Shown here in pieces: positions 50,401 to 61,224 of a stretch of DNA of 64,000 bases. The number at the start of each line of letters is the position of its first letter. The stretch's first letter is position 1. The translations under genes were made by a program, and so were the position numbers. Under the pieces are notes generated by a model that ran no database searches, was not told the origin of the DNA, and saw only the letters and a list, made by a program, of their open reading frames with translations. Source of the DNA: Marasmius tenuissimus (Eukaryota; Basidiomycota; Agaricomycetes; Agaricales; Marasmiaceae); the NCBI GenBank assembly GCA_029532415.1, contig JAQOTA010000044.1:372001-436000 (forward strand), read 5' to 3'.

Positions 50401-52687
50401 TGGTTTTCAGGAAGGCATGAAAGGATATGTCTTTATGAAGATGTCCAATAATGCTATCTTCAAAAGCGCTACTGCTCTGTTCAATGAAAACTTGTTCCCG
50501 AAGTGTTCTGATAAGAAACCGCGTGGCTTTACCCCGGTGGGTGAAATCCCTGAAATACTGCCGGTATTGGGTGAAAATCCCAACTTCTCTTCAGATAGTG
50601 ATGATGATTTGTCTGATGACGATCTTTATCCTCCTGACAACCTTCCGAAGCGATCAGAATCTCCTCATGACGATGATGGAGATGGTCCTGTACCTCAGGG
50701 TGAACATCAACATCCTGATCCTGATTCTCCGTTCCAGCCTCCTAGGCCACCTACACCTGTGGGTGGGCAAGAGCAGACTCCGCTGCCAAGGCGTTCAGGC
50801 AGGAAACGGACGGGTACTAAGCAACCTGATAATGTATTTGGTGAACAACGAGACCCAAATAATCCCTCATGCATTGTGCGTGATATGGAGAAAAATTCTA
50901 CATGGAGAGATGCCACGGGTGATAGAGAACCCATGGATCCACCTACTACTCGTAGGAGAGGCAGACCCAGAAAGGTTCCTGGGACTAATCGTGCCAGTCT
51001 GTCTACTATGTGTAACTCCAGGGGGAGTCAGCCCGATAGCTTAGTGCAACAATTATCCCAGGAAGGGGGAGTAGGTTTCGTGATTTATCTGTTAAATTGG
51101 GCAGTTCCTGTTCACGATGACCTCACTGATATGTCTAACGTTTGAGAGTGGACTCTCCATGACATACTGAAGCTGCCAGCTGAGCAGCAGAGAGAATGGA
51201 AGGCTGCTTGCCGCGATGAACTAGAGGCTCTTTGCAAGCGCAAGGTCTTCAAATTGGTTGACCTACCTAAAGGTCGCAAGGCTGTCGAAAACAGATGGGT
51301 GTTTGATGTTAAGTAAGACGGTCAAAAGAAAGCTCGACTTGTTGCCAAGGGTTTCTCTCAGGTCGAAGGTGTCGACTTTGATGAGATCTTCTCACCAGTT
51401 GTGCAGTTTGAAACTGTACGGATGATGCTCGCATTAGCAGCTCTCAAAAACTGGCACATTCAGGCATTGGATGTGAAGAACGCCTTTCTTTGTGGTGAAC
51501 TTAAAGAAGAGATCTATATGGATCAACCTGAAGGTTTCAAGGTTAAGGGTCAGGAAGGCAAAGTCTATCGCCTTCGCCGTGCATTATATGGACTGAAGCA
51601 AGCTGCTCTTGAGTGGTGGCATGCTCTCAGCTCATCCATGGAAGTAATGGGCTTCAAACACTTAACCTCCAATGCAGGTCTCTTCATCTGCAAAGATCGT
51701 GAGACTGGTGAAGAATGTATCGCTTTGATCTATGTCGACAATGCATTATTCCTTGGACCCAACAAAGCCTTTGTCGAAAGGAAGAAAGCCGAGTTTATGG
51801 CTCGTTGGGAATGCCGTGATCCTGGAGAAGTCAAAGAGTTCTTGCGCATGCGTATTCGTCGCAAAGGCCATAAGATCCTTCTTGACCAGACTGATTACTT
51901 GAAGAAGGTCTTGAAGCGATTGGGCATGCAGAATGCAAAAGCAGCTGATACTCCTCTTCCCGCCGGCTATATTCCACAACCCAATGAAGGTCCTGTTGAT
52001 CCCGAACGTCGCGCTCAATATCAATCAGTGATTGGATCGCTTCTGTATATCATGCTTGGCACTCGTCCAGATATTGCCTACGCTGTTACAAAGCTTTCTC
52101 AATTCTCTGCTAATCCATCGGAGGATCATCTGAAGAAGGCACTTTATATTTGCCGCTATCTTGTAGGAACTCCAGACTATGCATTGGTCTATGATGGAGC
52201 CTCTGACGGAGGTTTACTAGCATTCACTGATTCTGATTGGGCTGCTGATCCTATCAAGCGTCGGTCGATCACAGGCTATTTCTTCAAATTGGCAGGTGGC
52301 ATCTTCTGTTGGCAATCACGCGCCCAGAAGACTGTTGCACTTTCATCCACTGAAGCTGAATACATGGCGCTATCCGACTGTAGTTGTCAGGCTGTGTGGA
52401 TTCGACAGTTACTCTCTGAACTTGGGATTGATATGACTCCTGTACCCATATGTGGAGATAATCAAGGCTCGATTTTTATTGCCTCTAACCCAGTTCAAGA
52501 ACGTCACACCAAACACATTGATATTCGCTATCATTACATTTGCGAATGTGTTTCAGACCGCAAGGTCGATCTTTTCTTTATTGACGGTGCCTACAATCCT
52601 GTGGACATGTTTACCAAGAATTTGGGTCATGTCAAGTTCTCTGCTTTTAGAGAACATCTTGGACTTGAATTTTATTCGTCTGAATAG
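47486..52687 (+). pseudogene. Copia B gag-pol polyprotein, 1734 codons with seven stops
   Basis: One frame runs from ATG 47486 to TGA 52685-52687. Gag (TVEVFSGVNWRKWSKGLG at the start, a Thr/Pro-rich insert, then a Lys/Asn-rich end) has no CCHC knuckle. Protease DSGASLHF at about residue 571; integrase HRRFRH/CRGC, then MSDGGGEY and EQNGHAERFNQT with the D-D-E residues kept. The reverse transcriptase has LDVKNAFL and YVDNALF. RNase H has TDSDWA and STEAEYMALSD. In-frame stops are TGA 48401, TAG 49190, TGA 49385, TGA 49715, TGA 50312, TGA 51143 and TAA 51314; several stand where element A has Arg or Trp. No frameshift. An upstream in-frame ATG at 47333 exists, but the start at 47486 fits better. 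Confidence 0.9.
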
Positions 52688-52710
52688 ACGCTTCATGCTC
52701 TACTTTTGCC

Positions 52711-52728
52711 GCACTTAGCGAGGGGGAG
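52711..52728 (+). other. Polypurine tract of copia B
   Basis: CTTAGCGAGGGGGAG abuts the 3' LTR. Confidence 0.75.
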
Positions 52729-52986
52729 TGTTGAATCCAGACTACCGGATATATGGACCGTTGTATCGGGCCGCATATATGCTTCAATCGTTTCATTATG
52801 ATCTATGCTATTCCTAGTCACTCATGTTATAGAAGATACAGCCACCTCTGTATAGTATATAAGTAGCTCTGTATCTACATGCAATACCAGTACTTTTACC
52901 ACTCTCGTTGCTGCCTCTAAGCCTATCTCCAGGTGAGCTAGTCTGTCACATGCTGCCACTGCGTGGGCAGGACCTCTGCCTCAACA
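52729..52986 (+). repeat. 3' LTR of copia B
   Basis: 258 bp, TGTTGAATCCAGAC to CTCAACA, followed by the TSD TGTAC. Confidence 0.93.
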
Positions 52987-52991
52987 TGTAC

Positions 52992-53618
52992 CTTGGACTT
53001 GGGTGTTGAATATGAAAATATAGCAGGTCAGCAAGACCCTGGTATTTGCAATGAACACCTCACGTCGGCTATGCTCTTTGAGCGGTGATATTTTCATGTA
53101 TATCCATCTCCGTTCGAGTGTTTGATTGTTGTTCTGTTAATCAGAAGCATGAATGTCAGTCCCCTCCTCAGAGCATAATTCTCAATGGTACTGACCTATT
53201 CAACCGAGACACGTTACGTTTAAAGTCATCTCATGGGCTCGAAAACCACCTGTGTTCCCCAGCTTGCCCACTTCACCGCTCAAACCCATTCGTTATCGCA
53301 GTCGGCGTTGTGTTTCCCGGCGGAGGTGAGACCACATAACCGGAGGGGAGTGCTATGTAAAGAAAGGAGTCTTGTGAGCAGCGTAGTTTTAGTTAGGGCG
53401 CCCAGCGAGGACATGACGGTCAAGGGAAGAGCCAAGATGGCCTGAGTGGATTGCCTCGTCCAACTGGTTATTCGCCTACAGGCTCTTCGATTCCGAAAAG
53501 GCAATCTTTCAGCTAATCGGAACTTAGCATTCTCCGCCTTGTTGACGTTGTATCAATTCCGCCTCAAAAGCTCGCTCAGCTTCCCGGTTTTCCCAAATTC
53601 CCCGCAAACTCTCCATAC
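52992..53618. other. Host sequence between copia B and the hAT element
   Basis: A minus-strand ORF at 53280-53504 (RRITSWTRQSTQAILALPLT) is open but unrecognised. The last eight bases, CTCCATAC, are the left target duplication of the hAT element. Confidence 0.35.
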
Positions 53619-55881
53619 TAGTGTTGCAACGAGTTGATTCGAGTTCTCCCAATTTGGGCAGCTCGAGTTCCCGAGTTGAGCTGAACTCCGAGCCGGACAC
53701 TGAGTTGCTCAACTCGAGTTTCCTTTTTTGGTTCAGTGTCCATCACGCTCTCAGCAGGGGAAGCAGGTAGGGAGGTTCAAAGTTCAATAAAGACTGATTG
53801 AGAAGTATGTAGCAACAAGATGTAGAATATGTATAAGAGTTATCAGACTAAGAATACCAGTTATCTGCCCTCATCCTCACCGCCTCCTGGCTGTAGAGGT
53901 CGAAGCATCTCAACCAGTTCATCCATACGCCCTTCCTGAATCATCTTCTCCGCCACCCCAGGGCCCAAGTCCAAGATCTCGATGATGCTCTCTTGATCAA
54001 GGAGCAGGTCGTCAAGATACCATAGTTCTCGGTAACTGTACTTCAGGATCTGCAATATTTCAAACATCTGAGGGGACAGATTGCTGCGCTGGCTCGTGTC
54101 TGTTTGTTTGTTTACTGGATGAAAACACGTGTTTGCAAGGCACAGCAGAGGCCTGCACAGGCAGCACGTCCATTGCAACCTTGAATATCAAGGACCAGCG
54201 TGACTTATTTGAGTCCGCGCCAATGGTTTTCTAATAATCAGAGTTAGTACAACATAAAAGTAAGAAAAGTAAAGTAGAAGCTCATACCGGCATATCCCAC
54301 CATCGGACAAGATCAAAGTCATCGTCCTCATCGAGAATCCCAGTGTTTTCCCAGTCCGATAGCTGCTTGTCTACCTCAGCTTGGTCCCAAGTGTCCCTAT
54401 CTGCTGTGCTTGGGCCACTGTTCTCGCTTTCAGCTGTGTTAGTGGGTTGAGCAGCAGTGTCCGTGTTGCCGTCCTCAAGCCCCCTTTTTAGTGCCCTAAC
54501 TCGGGCAATACAGGATGTCTGTGCCCAAGCTGCTATACCAGAAGCACTGCAAACCTTCTTGACCTTAATCTGCCTCCACACAGCAGGTGAAGGGGATGCG
54601 GCATTGGGCTCAAAAGGCCATTTCCGTTGAAAGGCCAGCATCTAGAACAAGATATAATCAAAATGAATGATGAGCTGCAGTAATATACATACCGCTTCAC
54701 AAAGATAAGCTTTAACCTTTACGGCTTCCTCGTCACCCCAACGCTCACAGATGTACTCGAGTTTGAACATGGGATTGATCACTTTGGAATATTGAATCAG
54801 CATGCCTCGTTTCCTCGCTAAAATACACTGACATACCAATTGCAAGCCCATATATCTTGGATCCTCGTGCGATCTTGATGTAATCATCAAGCTTCAAGAT
54901 GGCAGCATCAAGGGCATGGTAAAGCTTGGGGAACTTCAATTTGAGGCTCTTGAGAATGTCGAGAAGTTCTTCGTAGAGGGGAATGACTAGATGTAAGGTC
55001 GGAGTTCGCTCTGCTGATACACTTTCCTGGATACTGTGTGGATAGTGCAGAACTTCACATATGTCGGCAAGAACTCAAAGTTGGATGTCGCAGAGCATTG
55101 TAATGTCTTCCGAGTAGTAACTACAAATGAACCGGTCTATAGCCTGCAACGAGTGCTTCAGTATATCATTTGAGAGATACCAAATGTATAACTTACTTGA
55201 ATAAGCTCCAAGAGACGATCTAACATGAAAAAGGTCAAAGACCATCGCGTTGTGCAGTCACAAAGTAATGTGATAACCCGTAGCAAGACTTTCAGGTCAC
55301 CAAACCCACCAGCTGCATTTCCGTCGATTAGCGTCTTTTTGAAGCTGAGCCGTCGCTCGCTTGATGAGCGGCAGTCTCGAATGAGGGTTCAAGCAGTTGC
55401 GACAACATCATCCTCAAGTACCAACATGTACTCGGGGTCCTCTACAAGCTCCGGGGATGCCTCGAGTGGTATACGAAGGAGTGGGATACCCTTGGCAATG
55501 GCTTCCTCGTCGGATGTCGCAGGGAGATAGCGAAGGAACCTGTACTACCAGGTTCACAACATGGGGAAAGCACCTGAAGAAAATAGGGTTCAGCTGCTAT
55601 GGATAACGTCACATAACAAGGGCCAAAAGAAATGCTTACCGTATACGGTTACCATCATAGCTGAAGTATATATTCAAATCTCTCAATTCTTCCTCGAATT
55701 CCTCCATAACGTGTTGTTGTTCGATGTGTTGTCCAATGTGATCATCCCGATCTTGTGCAGGCAGTTAACATCCTGAATCGCGCTCTTAAGAACCTCCACG
55801 AGAGCCTTGCCAGAATGGCCACCCTCGAGCCGGCGAAATGCGATAAGAGACGAATGGAGCTGAAGGTGGTTGTCCCTAGTA

Positions 55882-56776
55882 CTGACCTATTTAACTCAAT
55901 TCGTAAGGGCTGTGACCAGTGACCATTTCATACGAATATATGAATTTGTATGACCACCGTGTGACCTGTGACCAATTAGAAATATTCAAATGAACCTCAA
56001 GGCTACCAAGCAGTGAGCCCTCTTCTCAGAATTCAAACGTCTGATGAGCTTTTGGGTTGCTATTACACAGTAGTTATCATCAGAAATAAACTTAGAGGCA
56101 GTTCAAATCTGGTCTTCTAGCACATTTCAGTCAGTAGGAAGTTTTTTTTTGTCTCATAATTCTATTCGAGACTACAATCGACCGCATACCCACCTGTTAT
56201 TCACTACCGTCTACAATGATACTCCCCAATGTCCAAGAATAGCTTACAATACCTCTTGATCTCCGCGAATGCCTCCTCCCTAGCAATACACTGTTTTTTA
56301 CCAGCTAACTCTCGTTCCGAGTCCCGTATCAATGCCCGAGCTCGGGTACTGAGACTGAGAGCATCAGTCTGGAAGTGAATAAACCCGCGGCTTTGGAAGG
56401 AAAAAAATGAAAGGATGACAAACCTAAAAAGATCCGGCGGCCATATACGTTGTACACTGGCGCGGATCAGTGGAGGCACGCCAATGATCAAGATGAAGAT
56501 CTTGCACTCAACGACGAGGGGCTTGAGGCAGGACAGAAAGGGAAATCTCGACAGAAGAAGTGATTTACTTTGGCGTACATAGGTAGAGTAGAGCTGCAAA
56601 GAGCGGTAGTGACGAGCTGGCACAGATTAGTCAAAAAAAAAACTGACACTTGTAATTTTTGGTCACATACCGGTCCAATTCGTATGGACCCCCTGTGACC
56701 CTGTGACCACACGTAATTATTCGTAAATTTTGAGGCCTGTGACCTGTGACCAAACGAATTGAGTGAAATAGGTCAG
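55882..56776. mobile_element. 895-bp TIR element nested in the hAT transposase gene
   Basis: The termini CTGACCTATTT and ACTCAATTCG (one difference between the two ends in about 22 bases) are flanked by TA at 55880-55881 and 56777-56778. The host protein frame joins perfectly when the element and one TA are removed. Subterminal regions are packed with GTGACC repeats (TGTGACCAGTGACC, CTGTGACCCTGTGACC and similar). Minus-strand ORFs inside (56204-56623) have no transposase motif. A TA-inserting Tc1/mariner-like MITE is the best fit. Confidence 0.8.
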
Positions 56777-57948
56777 TATATCCCATCCAATGTGCAGTAA
56801 CAGCCATGTGAGAATCAAGATTTTCCCGTGAACAGGCATCAGCGGTGAAGGATGTACGTCCATCCGAGCCCTATGACCAAGCCTAGGTCAGTGGCGAGAA
56901 CTTCTTCATATATGAGTGTCCACATACCTCAATCTCTTCCCGCATCTTTGCAAACTCCTTCTCAAATTTCTCGATGATGATTTTGCACATGTGATCACGG
57001 TGAGGGATTGATACGTCGTACTCGTCAAAGTTCTCGCCCCCAACATAGTCTAGGAGGTCGCGGAACTCTTTGCAATCCATGATATTGAGTGCCTGCAGAG
57101 CGAAAGTCATCAAAAAGGTAAAAGCCGTCATCTGATAGAGTATACGTACCTCATCATAAGCAGTAATAAACTTGATCAAGTGGTCGTAGAACACTTCGAC
57201 CGCAAACGGCTCCCGTTTCTTGGTACCTGTGTCAGGTACCTTCGAATCCACTGTTTCCCAACCCTTGAGGCGCTCTACCCTCACTGTGTTGCGCCAAACA
57301 TCCAAATGATCATTTTTGAGGTGTCTTCTCATCGTTTCAGTCTGGCCGGCGCTATTCCCATACGTCTTCCAATCCTCTCGTCTAGTACAACAATCAATGA
57401 TATAGAACAGAAGCAAAAAATACAGCACTCACTTGCAATACCGACATAGCAGACGCTTGTATTTATCTGGGGATGGCCGGTGACACGATGTCGGGTTGGG
57501 GTCGATCGGTTGCGGTACAAAGTCAAGATCGTCGATGTCGACGTGTTCAACTCCTTCGAAGAAGTACCAGACATCCGTGGCTTCGTGAGTACGGCCTGCA
57601 GTACCTTTGTTCTGCTCGACGAGGGAGGGGAACGATGTACTGGGTGATATGGTGGGCGGCTGAGATGGTGGTCCGACACCATGGAGAGTATTGTCGGTAT
57701 TGGTGTTAGACAGACGTTTGCGGCGTTTGCGTGACTTCCCGGTATTGGCATTCTTCTTCCGCTTTCGTTTGTTGCTTCCAGCTTGTGTATCGTTGCTGGG
57801 AGTAACCTCATCATCTGAGCTAAAGTTTTCATTGAGTGCATCTGCATTATTTGAAGCCGGCGGAACATATTGAACAAAGGACAGGCTGGGGTTGTTGATC
57901 GGTACATTTCCCAATGCCGTTCGTGCGGGTGTAGATGTCAATGTAGAC

Positions 57949-58032
57949 GTGGGCGTGGGCGTGGGCGTGGGCGTGGGCGTGGGCGTGGGCGTGGGCGTGG
58001 GCGTGGGCGTGGGCGTGGGCGTGGGCGTGGGC
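57949..58032. repeat. (GTGGGC)14 hexanucleotide repeat
   Basis: Fourteen perfect copies, 84 bp, followed by imperfect ones. On the coding strand of the hAT gene it encodes a Pro-Thr dipeptide repeat near the N-terminus. The unit length keeps the frame at any copy number. Confidence 0.95.
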
Positions 58033-59056
58033 ATGGGCGTAGGCATGGGTGTTGGCGTAGGCGTGGGTGTTGTGGGAGGATGAATTGAAGAACGTGAAGA
58101 TAGAGCGTGTTGAATAGGACCAAATGAAGACGGGTGATTCTGCGGCGTTGGGTAACCAAGAGAATTTGGTGGCGAGAATGAAGGGATATAATTGAGAGAA
58201 TAATAAGGGTGATATGTAGCGTAGTTGTTAGAGAACAAGAAATTAGAAGGGGGAGATGTATCATTGACATTGAAGGGGCGAGAATGAGTGGAAGTGGGTG
58301 GTGTTCCGAGACTCTGAGCAGACTCAGACGTACCAGCGTGGTTGTTGCTCATGAACAAGGGCCAGATCAACTCAATAGCGGGCTTGTACCTTAAATAGTC
58401 CGGAAACCTTCCAAAAACGCGCTCATCGTTGACTATAATCAACAAAGACGCGTCCAAGTCGTGACTTGAGAGCGGAGCTGGAAATCTTTGACCCTTTATC
58501 TGTTGCCAGGGATATCACGCCATGCAGGAATTTGGAATTTGCGTCATATTGGCGGTATCAAACGAGATATACAAGCTGGAAAGATATACTGAAGGGAAGG
58601 ATCAGAGGAGGGGGAAAAGGCGCGATGGAAGAGAGCAATGGTCATGGTGGTATGAGGGAAAGATGTATACAATCCCGATCAGGTAAGCGTGCGAAGCTGA
58701 CTCGTGTCAAAGCTCGACTCTGAATTCGAGTTGTCCATATTTGGACTTGAGTTGAGCCGAGCTCGACTCGGGGTCAAGCCAAACTCGACTCGTCGCAACA
58801 CTACTCCATAGGGCATATTCGCAAATTGCTCCCAGGCAGATGGGAACGAAATCTCGGACCTTTCCGAGGGGGCTGGGAAAAGGCTGGAAAGTCGATGACG
58901 TCACTGAAAAACCAGCCCAAATCAGTCAGGCATGACGTAGACCTTCTTTTGGCTTTCTCTGAGCTGGGCTTCGGTCTGCACGGAAAGCGTTTGCGAATGT
59001 GCCCTACATTATATCTACTATTCAATCCTTTGGGCTCAATACTGTTGACGTCATAG

Positions 59057-59846
59057 ATGGAAACAGTACTTAGAGATGTGCATGCACATTACGCAGCAGC
59101 CGCAACTCACACAAATCACACTATGCAACACACTAATCCCCACCTACACCACGAGCAATTGACACTTGCACTGAAGTTCTCCGGGGAATCGACCAATGGC
59201 AACATTCTCAACTGCACACTCTGCTCTTCGGACTCGGCTGTCCTATACCAAATCTCCACACCAGATGCTCCGGCATCGCGGACTACGATCAGGGGTGTAC
59301 CCAACAACGAAGAAGTGGGTGTCTTGGACAAGAAGGGGCTCCTCAGTATTCAGAGCAGGGAGTATTTTCCCGTAGGCGGGATTCTGGAAAGGTTGGTCTT
59401 CGAATTGCTTCCAGTTTCGAGCTGCACGCTCTGTGTTTATTACCCCATATAAGTGGTACAACGTTCCAATTCTCGAACGGCGAACGATACACTTGGAAGC
59501 ATCACTCGTCGAGCGGGAAAACCATTGTATGTGCAAATGCTTCTGAATTCGCCCTACGCTTTTTGTGTCTCACGCTCATCTTGTGTAGCTAACGACCTCA
59601 ATTAAACCTCACGCCACAATCGCAACATACACCACTCGATACATCGACAATAAGTCACCTACGCTCGAGATCTCGAACCCTTCCACAGGTCCAACAACAA
59701 ACGAGATTATCACGACCCTCGTATACACGGAACGTTGCCGACAAGATTCGTTTTCAACAAGAATCAAGAAATGGGTTCTGGCTCCTCAGCCACGAGTGAC
59801 GGGGAGAGGTGTTGGGCTAGATGTTGGGTGGGCTGTTAGATGGTGA
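59057..59846 (+). CDS. DUF6593-like protein, three exons
   Basis: Exons 59057-59391, 59454-59526 and 59589-59846 join (phases 2 and 0) into 221 residues. Landmarks are AVLYQISTPD, FQFSNGERYTWKHH on the small middle exon, ATIATYTTRY, LEISNPSTG and TNEIITTLVYTERCRQD. The order of motifs and both intron phases equal those of the gene at 33.4-34.2 kb. This fits the basidiomycete DUF6593 family; function unknown. No membrane helix or signal peptide, so likely soluble. The ATG at 59057 begins a His/Ala-rich leader; an ATG at 59123 is an alternative. It starts only 250 bases from the hAT element. No defects seen. Confidence 0.78.
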
Positions 59847-60109
59847 AAGCTGAAGGTGATTATGGCTCTAGCCGGGCATGAGGGGCTGATATAAACCTAA
59901 AGTGCGTGCAACTTACAATGCTTGTGTATAGTGATTGCCATGCTGTTGTAATTGAAGACTTTCTCACTAGACTCATACCAGATTGGTTGGAACTAGCCTC
60001 CGTGGCGGAAGTGAGCTTCTTGCTGAACGTCAGAAGATCCCCCAAGATATATATAAAGAATTACGAGCCCATCAGTACTTCCAAAAATGTACCCTACAAC
60101 GCAAATTTA
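59847..60109. other. Spacer
   Basis: Nothing assignable between the DUF6593-like gene and the damaged tRNA. Confidence 0.4.
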
Positions 60110-60204
60110 TGGACACATTGGGAATTGAACCCAGCACCCCCCGCATAATCATACCCCGAATGCTAAGCGGATGTGATAACCAACTGCACCTGGACCATGT
60201 GCCC
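60110..60204 (-). pseudogene. tRNA-Ala (AGC) pseudogene with a 6-base D-arm insertion
   Basis: Acceptor stem (with G3-U70), T arm and AGC anticodon arm match the intact copy at 30.3 kb. Between acceptor and D loop there are six extra bases (GGTCCAGGTGCAG instead of GGTGTAG), which displace the A box and spoil the D arm. The intron has a different sequence from the other copies. Probably non-functional. Confidence 0.7.
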
Positions 60205-61224
60205 GTACTACATCGTCGTTGTATACACTATCTGCCGATGTGCATTGTTCAGTCCGTGGACCCGCTATTATGCACTCACAAAACGTGGTTCTCCCGCATT
60301 AGTAGCATCACAAGCATTTGCAAGACTTCGGAACAACAGAACTGGGATGGCCAATAAGGGATTCACTTGTCGGTTCTTAGTCTACACGAAAAGCACGAAA
60401 CGGGACACGGAAGGATCACTCCGATGCCTCATGATGACCCTAAACAGATACCAGCGGATGCTATTATATACAAATCTTTATCTCAATGCCAGCGAAATTC
60501 GAAGAGAAGAACGACCCCAATAAGACGCGGACCTAGAGAATCAGAATGAGGATGGGGCCCATGGCAGTCAGGACGAGACGGCGACCAAGTACAAATAAGA
60601 ATGAGGCTCATGGGCTGCGTGTGTATACTGAGAAATGGAGTTTCCGTGATATCAATCTTGAGAGTTTTGTAAGTAGAATAGTTTGTGAGCTGTTTGATGA
60701 GAGTCGACTCGATCCTGGCTGTTGGCCTTATTTTGACTCACGCATTGCTCCGAATGTCGGTAGGCTCGGAGGTTTTTGAGGTCCCCCGGTTTCGCTAGAG
60801 AACTGCGAGAGAATGAGGGGAAACATGGGCGTCCAGGAATGCAGATGCCCGCCCCACCGCCGTGTCCTAAACAATGACTAGTCTATAAGTGACTTCCATG
60901 CTAAGCGGAAGTTCGTACCGTGTACCCTTCACCGATAGCTGTATTTATTTTTACTATCGGAATGAGCAGAGTTCAACATATGGATCAACAACATTTTCCC
61001 GAGGTTTTTAGAACTATCTTAATCCCATGACCGACCTTGTTCCTCAGCTAGCCCGGTAAGGACGTAGCAGTTAGCTGTTGATTTTGTGTTGGTGAAGGAA
61101 GAAATGACGCACATTAGGACCTAAATTCAGTCAGGTCTAAATTAGGCCTTGTACGTGGGTACGAATGCTCAAACATAGCCTATAAAACTCCAATCTCCCA
61201 GATCCAAACCCAACCACCCACATC
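60205..61224. other. Spacer with weak coding traces
   Basis: A plus-strand frame at 60546-60779 contains RVYTEKWSFRDINLESFVSR and looks protein-like, but no partner exon was found. Near 60898-60912 CCATGCTAAGCGGAAG repeats part of the tRNA-Ala anticodon arm and may be a tRNA fragment. Confidence 0.3.

Larger units (their letters stand above)
40528..52986 (+). mobile_element. Ty1/copia retrotransposon B, hosting element A in its 5' LTR
   Basis: The TSD TGTAC lies at 40523-40527 and 52987-52991. The 5' LTR is 40528-40638 plus 47011-47157 (258 bp, split by element A); the 3' LTR is 52729-52986 (258 bp). I count five differences between them, about 2 percent. A primer-binding site follows at 47158 and a polypurine tract (AGCGAGGGGGAG) precedes 52729. 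The internal region carries one gag-pol frame in the copia order protease-integrase-reverse transcriptase-RNase H. Without element A, B is about 6.1 kb. Confidence 0.93.
53861..58352 (-). pseudogene. hAT transposase gene, spliced, frameshifted and interrupted
   Basis: Exon 58352-57433 holds a Pro/Thr repeat, a basic KRKRKKN stretch and the first half of a BED finger (LLCRYC). Exon 57381-57150 completes it (MRRHLKNDH, H-x4-H). Exons 57092-56928 and 56870-56779 follow (SFTADACSRENLDSHMAVTA, part of the catalytic fold). A 0.9-kb element then interrupts, and the frame resumes with SLIAFRRLEGGHSGKALVEV and IGMITLDNTSNNN. A one-base shift follows just after this. Later parts include LDRLLELI, TPTLHLVIPLYEELLDILKS, FKLEYICERWGDEEAV and, near the end, LPVQASAVPCKHVFSSSK. 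There a four-base expansion of a TGTT repeat (about 54107-54118) shifts the frame before the last part of the dimerisation region. It is a transposase by family; at least two further frame problems near 55.4-55.5 kb make it non-functional. Confidence 0.85.
53619..58803 (-). mobile_element. hAT-superfamily DNA transposon, 5.2 kb
   Basis: The ends are TAGTGTTGCAACGAGT on the left and the matching TAGTGTTGCGACGAGT reversed on the right. An 8-bp target duplication flanks it: CTCCATAC at 53611-53618 and CTCCATAG at 58804-58811 (seven of eight match). Next to the ends are many ACTCGAGTT/GAGTCGAG subterminal motifs. It carries a spliced minus-strand transposase gene with a BED zinc finger and hAT dimerisation region. 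Eight-base duplication, terminal sequence and protein all agree. The gene is frameshifted, so the copy is non-autonomous now. Confidence 0.92.

Noticed and set aside
57870..58270. Gly/Arg- and Gly/Val-rich plus-strand ORFs and an Arg/Pro-rich minus-strand ORF
   Set aside because: They are other-frame readings of the (GTGGGC)14 repeat inside the hAT gene.
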